Assembly (NCBI GenBank): GCA_947585525.1
Contig: CANPXA010000102.1
Span: 1-6,476 of the forward strand
Direction of reading: 5' to 3'
Length of the DNA stretch: 6,476 nucleotides
DNA from: an uncultured Akkermansia sp.
GTDB lineage: Bacteria; Verrucomicrobiota; Verrucomicrobiia; Verrucomicrobiales; Akkermansiaceae
This document shows positions 1-5,592 of the stretch, one piece after another. Under the pieces are notes generated by a model. It was not told where the DNA came from. It did no database searches and saw nothing but the letters and a program-made list of their open reading frames with translations. The position numbers were made by a program, and so were the translations under genes. The number at the start of each line of letters is the position of its first letter. Position 1 is the stretch's first letter.

Positions 1-1197
1 GTCGCCCCCCTCTGCCGTAAGCTTATTCTCGTCGAGTTCGATAAGCGGCTCGCGGACTACCAGCGCACCCGCTGGGCAGAAGATTCGCATGTGGAGGTAC
101 ACCAAGCGGACGCAGCTACCTGGGATCCGCGACCACTTTTTGCGGAACAACCGATGAAATTCCTTGGGAATCTTCCTTACTCATCAGGCGGCGCCATCCT
201 CGCAAATTTTCTGCATCATGAGAGTCCATGCAGTCGCGCTGTTATCATGTTGCAAAAAGAGCTCGTGGAGCGCATCCTTGCCAAGCCCGGAGATGAGGCG
301 TATGGATTGCTGACCCTGCGCATGCAGATGAATTGGGAAGGGAGTATGGTCCGCACGGTACCGCCGACAGCCTTTCGTCCGCAACCCAAAGTGGACTCTG
401 CCGTGATGGTGCTTACCCCCCGGGATGCTCAAAATGAGCCGCTCTATGACCATCGGTTGATGGATGAACTGATGCGCCGCTGCTTCTCTTGCCGGCGCAA
501 GCAGATGCGTAAGCAAATGCCCGCCCTACCCCCCTGGGAACAACTCTGTGCGGAACTCAGCATCTCCCCCACAGCTCGCCCGGAGGAAGTAAGCCTGTCG
601 CAGTGGATTGCTCTGACTCGAGCATACGATACAAACCCACTGGCGGATATTCCTCAACAGGACAACGAACTTTTCGATGTTGTGGATGAGGAAGATCGTG
701 TTCTGCGCCAAGCCACGCGCAGGGAGGTACACGAGTGCGGACTCATCCATCGTGCCGTGCATATCCTCGTGTTTAACAAGCATGGGGATTGTCTGCTTCA
801 AAAGCGTTCCCTACTCAAGGACCATATGCCTGGCTTGTGGGATTCCTCGGCCGCAGGTCATTTGGACGCGGGGGAAACGTACGAATATGCCGCCCATCGC
901 GAGCTACGTGAGGAACTTAACATTCCCCAAGACTGTCCTCTCCGACTCATTGGCAAAATACCACCCTCTCCCTCCACCGGTATGGAACATGTGTCTCTCT
1001 ACGCTGCCCGCTACGACGGCAAGGTACGCTACCCTGCCGCTGAAATATCAACTGTACTACCCTTCTCTCCGGCTATCATCGACGACTGGCTGGAGCGGCG
1101 ACCTCAGGATTTCGCCTCTTCTTTCGCGACGTGCTGGAAATTGATGAAGACCTCACCTCTCGCGTCCACAGAACTTAACTACTCCCATCGTTCCTGA
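1..1197 (+). CDS. rsmA: RsmA (KsgA) 16S rRNA dimethyladenosine transferase fused to a Nudix hydrolase; 5' end missing
   Basis: The frame is open from base 1, so the GTG at 91 is internal and the true start lies off the window; 398 codons are visible. Codons 1 to about 205 match RsmA from roughly residue 55 of the E. coli protein onward. Visible landmarks are the acidic end of strand 2 (LVEFD, codons 11-15), D37, the catalytic NLPY motif (57-60), VPPTAFRPQPKVDSAV (120-135) and the basic helix CRRKQMR (164-170). RsmA dimethylates two adjacent adenines in the 3' hairpin of 16S rRNA during 30S maturation. The N-terminal SAM-binding glycine loop is outside the window. From about codon 221 (DNELFDVVDEE) a second domain starts, resembling the YfcD/IDI-type Nudix family, with a Nudix box at 286-308 (G286, E292, R300, E301, E304, E305). 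The box's usual second glycine is Asn307. No stop or frame change separates the domains. The methyltransferase call is firm; the Nudix substrate is unknown. Confidence 0.93.
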   Translation, partial: VAPLCRKLILVEFDKRLADYQRTRWAEDSHVEVHQADAATWDPRPLFAEQPMKFLGNLPYSSGGAILANFLHHESPCSRAVIMLQKELVERILAKPGDEAYGLLTLRMQMNWEGSMVRTVPPTAFRPQPKVDSAVMVLTPRDAQNEPLYDHRLMDELMRRCFSCRRKQMRKQMPALPPWEQLCAELSISPTARPEEVSLSQWIALTRAYDTNPLADIPQQDNELFDVVDEEDRVLRQATRREVHECGLIHRAVHILVFNKHGDCLLQKRSLLKDHMPGLWDSSAAGHLDAGETYEYAAHRELREELNIPQDCPLRLIGKIPPSPSTGMEHVSLYAARYDGKVRYPAAEISTVLPFSPAIIDDWLERRPQDFASSFATCWKLMKTSPLASTELNYSHRS

Positions 1198-1364
1198 CAC
1201 TTGGCTGTCACGCATCTTTTCTCCACATAACGAATAGGAAGTTCGGACGCCTGAGCTCGGTTGCCTAAAACTTCAGCATTTTTTTCGGAAAGACCGTGCG
1301 GCGCAAAGAAACTTCCTAACCATCGGTCCGACATGAACAACACTCCGTTGTTCATCCTTGCCAT
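1179..1364 (-). CDS. Doubtful 61-aa ORF downstream of the thioredoxin-like lipoprotein gene
   Basis: The ORF starts 14 nt after the lipoprotein gene's stop, on the same strand, and would be co-transcribed with it. An AGGTG lies 5 nt before the ATG (minus strand, 1374-1370), a usable ribosome binding site. Its last 19 nt overlap the end of rsmA-nudix in antisense. The product has no signal peptide, membrane segment or motif I recognise; two cysteines near the C-terminus (CVTAKC) are the only notable residues. A stop-free run of this length arises fairly often by chance, so this may not be a gene. Confidence 0.27.
   Translation of the reverse strand: MARMNNGVLFMSDRWLGSFFAPHGLSEKNAEVLGNRAQASELPIRYVEKRCVTAKCQERWE
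1333..1355. repeat. Perfect 9-bp inverted repeat in the convergent spacer
   Basis: ATGAACAAC (1333-1341) and GTTGTTCAT (1347-1355) are exact reverse complements separated by ACTCC. The repeat lies between the convergent rsmA-nudix and lipoprotein genes. It could fold at the 3' end of either transcript. No T-tract follows on either strand, so it is not a standard intrinsic terminator. On the minus strand it also falls within codons 4-11 of the doubtful small ORF. Confidence 0.6.
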
Positions 1365-1378
1365 CCGAGCACCTGTGC

Positions 1379-2389
1379 TTATTGCGCTTTTTCTTGCTGT
1401 GTCGCCTTTTCGGCAGCTTTTTTAGCTTGTTCAGCGCCCGCCTTGCTGATGTCTGCGCTGGCTTTAACACGCTTCAACATGCCGTTCAGATCAGGCGCCA
1501 TCGGTGAATCCGGAGCAGCTTCAATCGCCTTTTCCACATAAGCCACGGCATCCGCGGCATTCAACTGACGAAGGTAGGTCACCGCCACCAAACGGTAGAG
1601 CGATTGACGAACGAACGGCATGAGATCCTCGCGATCAAGCTGCTTGAGTGTTTCTTCACGCAGACGTTGAAGAGCCGTAGCAGGCGTTACATCCGCGAGC
1701 GCCTTCCCCATTTCCTCATCCACATGGCGCATCTGCTCCACAGCTTGCTTCATCTCATTTTCCAAACGCACCATGCCGGTCTTGTCCTGGGGATCGAGCG
1801 AGCGTATCTCCTCCATCGTGTGGCTGTAATAAATCGGTCGTAAAGGCATGGGGACAAGCTTGATCGCCTCCCAGAGTTCCTGCGCGCGCTGCTCACTGGT
1901 GAGCTTTGCCGCAGCGGCGAAGTGCTCATCAAATTTCTTGACTCTCTCCATTCCTTCGCGGAATTCCTTCAGGTACTCCCCCGGGGAATCGGAAGACCCC
2001 ACCCGGACTACAAAAGGACATCCCGCATCATTCACCAGCACCATCGTTGGGAACCCACGAACTCCGTACCTCTCACTCAGCTCGTAGAGTTCAGCCGCCC
2101 CGGGGCTCTCTTTTTTCATCTCCGCCGGGTAATTCAACTTGATGGTCACGAGTCCTTTTTCTTTCACAAAGTCACCGAACTCATCACCGGACAGCACTTT
2201 CTCATCCAATATCTTACACTGCGGGCACCAACCCTCCCCCGTGAAATAGATCAAAGCCGCCAGCCCTTGCTCCTGCGCGGTCTTCATGCCGGTCTTGAAA
2301 TCCGGCTCCCACTTCAACTCCTCGCGCCCGCACCCGCACATCATCACCATGACCCCGAGAAGCGCCATCATTCGAAATAGTTTTTTCAT
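1379..2389 (-). CDS. Thioredoxin-like lipoprotein with a helical C-terminal extension
   Basis: 336 aa. The N-terminus is a lipoprotein signal peptide: basic MKKLFR, a hydrophobic stretch (7-17), then MCGC with Cys20 as the likely lipidated residue. The mature protein should be anchored on the periplasmic side of a membrane. Residues about 25-150 form a thioredoxin-like domain of the Thioredoxin_7 style, with the redox motif WCPQC (Cys55, Cys58) and the cis-proline site GFPT (Pro114). The rest (about 155-309) is predicted helical, with one TPR-like pair around 262-292, and ends in an Ala/Lys/Gln-rich tail. Together these suggest a periplasmic thiol:disulfide reductase or isomerase with a protein-binding extension; partner and direction of electron flow are unknown. 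A strong promoter lies immediately upstream, so the gene is probably transcribed separately from rpsO, which ends at its own terminator. Starting at Met7 or Met8 would remove the basic part of the signal peptide, so Met1 is preferred. Confidence 0.88.
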   Translation of the reverse strand: MKKLFRMMALLGVMVMMCGCGREELKWEPDFKTGMKTAQEQGLAALIYFTGEGWCPQCKILDEKVLSGDEFGDFVKEKGLVTIKLNYPAEMKKESPGAAELYELSERYGVRGFPTMVLVNDAGCPFVVRVGSSDSPGEYLKEFREGMERVKKFDEHFAAAAKLTSEQRAQELWEAIKLVPMPLRPIYYSHTMEEIRSLDPQDKTGMVRLENEMKQAVEQMRHVDEEMGKALADVTPATALQRLREETLKQLDREDLMPFVRQSLYRLVAVTYLRQLNAADAVAYVEKAIEAAPDSPMAPDLNGMLKRVKASADISKAGAEQAKKAAEKATQQEKAQ

Positions 2390-2395
2390 GCGTCC

Positions 2396-2424
2396 ATCTT
2401 ACTGATTTATGTCGAACTTGTCAA
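2396..2424 (-). promoter_or_regulatory. Sigma70-type promoter of the thioredoxin-like lipoprotein gene
   Basis: On the minus strand TTGACA (2424-2419, exact consensus), 17 nt, then TAAGAT (2401-2396, 4 of 6). Counting 7 nt from the -10 box puts the start of transcription at or next to the A of the ATG at 2389. The message would be leaderless, which agrees with the lack of a convincing Shine-Dalgarno sequence. Confidence 0.72.
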
Positions 2425-2445
2425 CCCGCGGCGGCAAACGCATAG

Positions 2446-2521
2446 AGCGAACGCATTGGAAATGCGTTCGCTATTTACGATTTGAGGAATTCCGCGCCGC
2501 CGGCGCAATTTAGCGGGGCGA
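2446..2521 (-). repeat. Dispersed intergenic repeat, copy A (inverted and shortened)
   Basis: Relative to copies B and C this copy is in reverse orientation. It opens with a 12-bp perfect stem (AGCGAACGCATT 2446-2457, loop GGA, AATGCGTTCGCT 2461-2472). Next come TATTTACGA and ACGATTTGA, a GCGCC-GCC-GGCGC hairpin (2494-2506) and AGCGGGGCGA. By hand, 30 of 36 aligned positions of the stem block and 23 of the next 30 match the reverse complement of copy B. It lacks one 14-nt piece of the CGTA-type repeats present in B. A second, partial copy of the stem arm (GGCAAACGCAT) sits just before it at 2433-2443. ACGACTT occurs twice in tandem at 2596-2609 and may be a remnant of its far end. Confidence 0.72.
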
Positions 2522-2640
2522 TAGCGAAGGTGGAAGGAGGAAGCATGGGGCGGTAGTGGATAGGAAAGGGGCGAGGTGCATGGCTGCGCCTATATACGAC
2601 TTACGACTTATTAAGCACGCTCTGCGGTGGACGCCGTCAA

Positions 2641-2675
2641 ACAAAAAGAGCCGCCGTCTGTTTGAATCAGGCGGC
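2641..2675 (-). terminator. Rho-independent terminator of rpsO
   Basis: On the minus strand GCCGCC (2675-2670), a 14-nt loop, GGCGGC (2655-2650), then TCTTTTTGT (2649-2641). A GC-rich 6-bp stem followed directly by a T-run, 38 nt past the rpsO stop, is a classic intrinsic terminator. It separates rpsO from the lipoprotein gene. Confidence 0.85.
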
Positions 2676-2713
2676 GACTGAGAAAATGGAATTCGTAAAT
2701 GAAATGGACGACT

Positions 2714-2965
2714 TCAGCGACGAAGGGAAAGCTTGCTAAGCAGGCTACGGTAGAGTTCCGGATTCGTGCGCTTGGCGTAGTCAAGCAACTTACGGCGCTT
2801 GGCCACCATCATAAGCAAGCCTCGCCGTGAAGCGTGGTCTTTCTTATGCTCCGTGAGGTGCTCGGTGAGATGCTGGATACGCTTGGTCAAAACCGCCACC
2901 TGGAAACCGGTGGAACCGGTGTCCTTCTCGTCGGTCTTGAAGTCGTTTACGTTGATTTCGCTCAT
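2714..2965 (-). CDS. rpsO: 30S ribosomal protein S15 (uS15)
   Basis: 83 aa. S15 is a primary binder of the 16S rRNA central domain, at the h20/h21/h22 junction, and forms bridge B4 to the 50S subunit. Family signatures are DTGST-x-x-QVA near the N-terminus, HLTEHKKDHASRRGLL in the middle (the rRNA-binding His/Asp/Ser segment), KRRKLLDYAKR, and the terminal LSLRR. The start MSEINVNDF was chosen because family similarity begins there. The in-frame ATG at 3079 lies upstream of the promoter and would add 38 unrelated residues. The protein is about five residues shorter at the N-terminus than the 88-residue E. coli form, and the usual Glu-Val after DTGST is Gly-Phe. It has its own promoter and terminator and so looks monocistronic; pnp, its frequent neighbour, is not next to it. 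No clear Shine-Dalgarno sequence precedes the ATG. Confidence 0.97.
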   Translation of the reverse strand: MSEINVNDFKTDEKDTGSTGFQVAVLTKRIQHLTEHLTEHKKDHASRRGLLMMVAKRRKLLDYAKRTNPELYRSLLSKLSLRR

Positions 2966-3029
2966 ACTTGTTCTTGTGATTGGGTTGATTTTTCGTGGCT
3001 GCGGCAAATCGACCTTACAAGGTGGGGAA

Positions 3030-3057
3030 ATTATACGCCTATCACATGATCTTGCAA
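3030..3057 (-). promoter_or_regulatory. Sigma70-type promoter of rpsO
   Basis: On the minus strand TTGCAA (3057-3052), 16 nt, then an exact TATAAT (3035-3030). The predicted transcription start is near 3023, giving a leader of about 58 nt. The leader would open with a short palindrome (ACCTTGTAAGGT on the minus strand, 3023-3012), which can form a 4-bp stem with a tetraloop. S15 often represses its own mRNA through leader structure, but no known S15 leader motif can be assigned by eye. Confidence 0.75.
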
Positions 3058-3093
3058 GACTAAAATCAAACGCAAACACGAAAATTCACATTT

Positions 3094-3331
3094 GTCCCCA
3101 TCAATTTTCTCTGATCTCATTCACCCCCCCATTCCACATGCGTTTCCCAGGTGAGGGAAGTTCAAGCGGTAAGACGACTTAGCGTAACCACGAATCTTTC
3201 TCACTACACATCCCTTCGTTTCAAAAATTCCGCTGCCCATTCGCTCCGCTTCCCCGCGCCGACGGCGCGCTAACATTCAAATCGTAAAACGTATGTCGTA
3301 AATAGGCAAACGCCTTTCTAATGCGTTTGCC
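3094..3331 (+). repeat. Dispersed intergenic repeat, copy B (most complete)
   Basis: This fills most of the space between the rpsO promoter and the end of the J-domain gene. Its order is: a body opening with GTCCC (3094), a highly conserved core including CGTTTCAAAAATTCCGCTGC (about 3218-3237), a GCGCC-GAC-GGCGC hairpin (3256-3268), three 7-nt units around CGTA (3281-3301), and a terminal hairpin (3305-3331). Against copy C, 3138-3286 pairs with 6165-6309 with a single 4-nt gap and about 118 matches in 145 aligned positions, counted by hand (about 81%). No ORF is shared between the copies, so it is not a coding remnant. Confidence 0.82.
3305..3331 (-). terminator. Hairpin ending repeat B, possible terminator of the yqeY operon
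   Basis: GGCAAACGC (3305-3313) and GCGTTTGCC (3323-3331) form a perfect 9-bp stem with a 9-nt loop, 10 nt after the stop of the J-domain gene. On the minus strand it is followed only by TATTTACG, a poor T-tract. A role in 3'-end formation or mRNA protection is plausible rather than shown. The corresponding hairpin in copy A has a 12-bp stem. Confidence 0.45.
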
Positions 3332-3341
3332 CCGGTCCTTC

Positions 3342-4097
3342 TCACCGTGTCTGCCGCCCCGTAGCGCGGTGAGCGGAATCGAGGGCACGTTTGGCGGCAG
3401 CGTTCCCCTGCTCCGCCGCTCGGCTCCACCAGTAGCACGCTCCTTCGCGGTCATGCTCCATCTTGAGCAGAGCTACTCCGATGTCCAGCAAGCACCCGTA
3501 CTTAAACTGAGCCTGGGCATCTCCGCTCTCTGCCGCCTCCCGCAACCTCCGCACGTATTCCTCCAAGTTGCGCCGTTGTTGCTCCACCGGCAGAGGAGAT
3601 TCGCCGGGCGTCAACTTCGTTCCGACAGCCTCCTCCCTCTTCACCGTCCGGTGCATGTGTCTCAACATCGGAGGCAAGATAACAAACAAACTCATCAAGC
3701 ACACCGCCACGTATCCCCACCCCGAAACTCGAGTAACCTTGCGGATGAGAAATGGTCGCACCCGCGTCGCCCTCGTACCATGGGGGCGTCTCTCGTTCCG
3801 GCGCCGATACGAGTTGCGTGTGGAGACGCGCGAATGATGACGGGGCATCTCAGCCAACTCCGGCAAATTTCCATAGCGGCTGTGCAGAAGCAGCCAATGA
3901 TCGTATTCCTCCCGTAATTTCGAATCGCTAAGAGTGTGCCATGCCTCCTGAACAAGCATGAATTTTTCTTCAGCTCGAGGGTCATCTGCATTGTGATCCG
4001 GATGAATTTCCTTGACCAACTTACGGTAGGCCGTTTTGAGTTCACGGTCATCCGCCGTCGGTTCTACCCCCAACAAATGATAGTAGTCATCCCTCAT
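3342..4097 (-). CDS. Membrane-anchored J-domain protein with a C-terminal Sel1-like repeat
   Basis: 251 aa. Residues 1-66 are a J domain (YYHLLGV, helix II, HPD at 32-34, helix III, YD at 65-66), which recruits and stimulates DnaK/Hsp70. An arginine-rich segment (86-123) follows, then one transmembrane helix at about 127-145. The C-terminal part contains a coiled stretch (172-187) and one Sel1/TPR-like repeat (about 188-240, ending SRAAEQGNAAAKRAL). Positive charge before the helix predicts the J domain in the cytoplasm and the Sel1 part in the periplasm. It lacks the Gly/Phe and zinc-finger regions of true DnaJ, so it is an accessory co-chaperone and not DnaJ itself. The start overlaps the SDR stop by 4 nt (ATGA) and has a perfect AGGAGG 8 nt upstream, indicating coupled but strong translation. 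It is the last gene of the operon. Confidence 0.88.
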   Translation of the reverse strand: MRDDYYHLLGVEPTADDRELKTAYRKLVKEIHPDHNADDPRAEEKFMLVQEAWHTLSDSKLREEYDHWLLLHSRYGNLPELAEMPRHHSRVSTRNSYRRRNERRPHGTRATRVRPFLIRKVTRVSGWGYVAVCLMSLFVILPPMLRHMHRTVKREEAVGTKLTPGESPLPVEQQRRNLEEYVRRLREAAESGDAQAQFKYGCLLDIGVALLKMEHDREGACYWWSRAAEQGNAAAKRALDSAHRATGRQTR

Positions 4098-4915
4098 GTT
4101 CCCTCCCTCCTTTCCTGCACCTCCGAACGCAGAGTCCGTCGTGGGCTCCAGCCCAGTCCCCGCAGTTTATCACAATTCACTCGCTGGTCGGTTCTACCGC
4201 GGCAACCTCCGAACGCAACTTCCGGTTCTTCACATTTTCTCTCACCCAGAACCTCAGCCAACATGGCGTACGCCTCCTGCAGAGTCAAGCTCTCTCCACT
4301 CGCATTGTATATCCCCGCACAACCACGATCGCAAATCACACGGAGGGCAGAGGCTGCATCCGACACATGCAGGTAGTTAACCACTCTCTGCTCACCACCT
4401 CCCAATCTCGGTTCCCCGGTCAAATACCTACGCACAAGTTCACACCTTCCCGCCCCGTACAAAGCAGCCAACCGCACCACCTTCCCGCAGCAATCGATAA
4501 CCTTCCGCTCGGCCTCCAAAAGAATGCGCCTTCTCTCGCTGCTGCCCGGACACCGATTCTGCTCAGTCACACTCTCGCCTCCCTTTCCCTCGTACACCCC
4601 CGTGGATGAGCAAAATACGATTCGTTCCCCACGACAAAATCGAGTGACGTTGCTCACCACATCTCCATACGCACAAAGATAGTCCTGAACACTCCCACCA
4701 TGCGTCGCCGTACAACAAAAGATTCCGTCCGGATCCGGCAACAATTCCATGGCCCGGCGGAGAGTTTCCGGATCCGCGGCATCTCCCTCCAAGTCCGCCG
4801 CACGCTTGTCAATCGTCAAAACACTCCAGCCCTCCGCGCGACACTGCTTCGCCAATTCCTTTCCCAAATGTCCGGCACCGATGATCCATGCACTGCGCTG
4901 TCGGTTCGTTCTCAT
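4094..4915 (-). CDS. NAD(P)-dependent epimerase/dehydratase-family protein (YeeZ-like atypical SDR)
   Basis: 273 aa. An N-terminal Rossmann fold has the dinucleotide motif GAGHLG (13-18), and an acidic residue after strand 2 (Asp36) usually favours NAD(H). SSTGVY (103-108) corresponds to the conserved strand-5 region of extended SDRs; VVRLAALYGAGR (146-157) and NYLHVSDAASAL (180-191) are further extended-SDR landmarks. The usual catalytic YxxxK after SST is not present: the place is taken by a segment around SSERRRILLEAER. This resembles the YeeZ-type atypical SDRs, whose substrates are poorly known. GAGGG lies 7 nt before the start, and the ATG overlaps the ispD stop by 4 nt (ATGA), as its own stop does with the next gene. 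Function is not inferable beyond nucleotide-cofactor binding; a role in sugar-nucleotide or quality-control metabolism would be a guess. Confidence 0.83.
   Translation of the reverse strand: MRTNRQRSAWIIGAGHLGKELAKQCRAEGWSVLTIDKRAADLEGDAADPETLRRAMELLPDPDGIFCCTATHGGSVQDYLCAYGDVVSNVTRFCRGERIVFCSSTGVYEGKGGESVTEQNRCPGSSERRRILLEAERKVIDCCGKVVRLAALYGAGRCELVRRYLTGEPRLGGGEQRVVNYLHVSDAASALRVICDRGCAGIYNASGESLTLQEAYAMLAEVLGERKCEEPEVAFGGCRGRTDQRVNCDKLRGLGWSPRRTLRSEVQERREGT
4106..4111 (-). promoter_or_regulatory. Consensus Shine-Dalgarno of the J-domain gene
   Basis: AGGAGG on the minus strand, 8 nt before the ATG at 4097 and inside the end of the SDR coding sequence. It is the strongest ribosome binding site in the window and fixes the start of the J-domain protein. 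Confidence 0.8.
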
Positions 4916-5592
4916 GAAGATACCCTCGCGGCGCGGTACAATCTCTCAGCTCTTTCTAAATCACCGGGCAGGGTTATCTTGTCATTCTCCTGCACCCGCA
5001 CCAGCTGTGTGACCACACCCAGCCCCTCCATGGCTGAGACCTCGTCTGTAAGCATCCTCCCGTCTGCCCGTGCTCTTTCATACGCCTTTCTCAGCAAATC
5101 CAGGCGAAATATCTGCGGTGTTTCCATTCCCCACAATCCGTCCCGACTGACCTCACCGCTTATCACACGTCCCTTCTCATCCGCTCTCTTCAAGGTGTCC
5201 ACAATCGGGTGGGCACAGGCCGCCGCCCCGCTGACTCGAGCCGCCTCCAGACACCTTTTTATTCCCTCTGCGGTGATGAGCGGACGCGCGGCATCATGCA
5301 CCGCCACCCACTCACTTCCCTCCGGGATCGCACACAAACCCGCCCACACAGAATCCTGTCTGCGCTCCCCTCCCTCCGCACGAACCAATGGGACACCCTC
5401 TGCGTACTCCCACGGCTTCAGTGCCTCCCAACGCTCCTTCGGACACACCAAGATGATGTCCCTCGCACCGGCTTGGGCAAAAGCGCGAACGCTATGACAC
5501 ATCACCGGCGCCCCACACAATAGGGCAGCCAATTTATCGAAGCCGGCTCTCCGAGAGCTGCCGGCAGCCACGATGACGGCGCTGTACATCAT
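4912..5592 (-). CDS. ispD: 2-C-methyl-D-erythritol 4-phosphate cytidylyltransferase
   Basis: 226 aa, the normal length. IspD joins CTP and methylerythritol 4-phosphate to give CDP-methylerythritol, the third step of the MEP isoprenoid pathway, in the cytoplasm. Motifs are all present: the CTP-binding loop AAGSSRR (9-15) with Lys20, GGERRQDSV (74-82), the HDAARP metal/nucleotide motif (99-104), DTLKR (132-136), TPQ (158-160), TDE (182-184) and the C-terminal NDK-x-T (203-207). The loop between Arg15 and Lys20 is shorter than in E. coli IspD. The gene begins ATGATG; the first ATG shares one base with the yqeY stop (TGATG), and no strong Shine-Dalgarno sequence precedes it, so translation is probably coupled. 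ispF, often adjacent or fused, is not here. Confidence 0.95.
   Translation of the reverse strand: MMYSAVIVAAGSSRRAGFDKLAALLCGAPVMCHSVRAFAQAGARDIILVCPKERWEALKPWEYAEGVPLVRAEGGERRQDSVWAGLCAIPEGSEWVAVHDAARPLITAEGIKRCLEAARVSGAAACAHPIVDTLKRADEKGRVISGEVSRDGLWGMETPQIFRLDLLRKAYERARADGRMLTDEVSAMEGLGVVTQLVRVQENDKITLPGDLERAERLYRAARVSS

Noticed and set aside
91..93. GTG as the start of the RsmA-Nudix gene
   Set aside because: The frame is open upstream to base 1 and the upstream residues (LVEFDKRLADY) match RsmA motif II, so this GTG is internal.
1251..1285. Possible intrinsic terminator for rsmA-nudix on the plus strand
   Set aside because: A run of seven T (1279-1285) is present, but the only stem before it (CTGA with TCAG) is 4 bp with a long loop, too weak to support the call.
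2574..2591. Hairpin AGGTGC/GCGCCT between repeat A and the rpsO terminator
   Set aside because: A single 6-bp stem with a wobble pair in a GC-rich spacer is expected by chance; there is no promoter or conservation to support an RNA gene.
2966..3079. N-terminal extension of rpsO from the ATG at 3079
   Set aside because: The extension spans the -10 and -35 boxes and has no S15 similarity.
3321..3917. Plus-strand ORF of 198 codons opposite the J-domain gene
   Set aside because: It is the shadow of a well-supported J-domain/Sel1 gene and starts inside the terminal hairpin of repeat B.
4700..5497. Long plus-strand ORF (265 codons) opposite the SDR and ispD genes
   Set aside because: It is antisense to two genes with clear family motifs, its translation is Ser/Arg/Pro-rich with no domain, and it crosses both genes.
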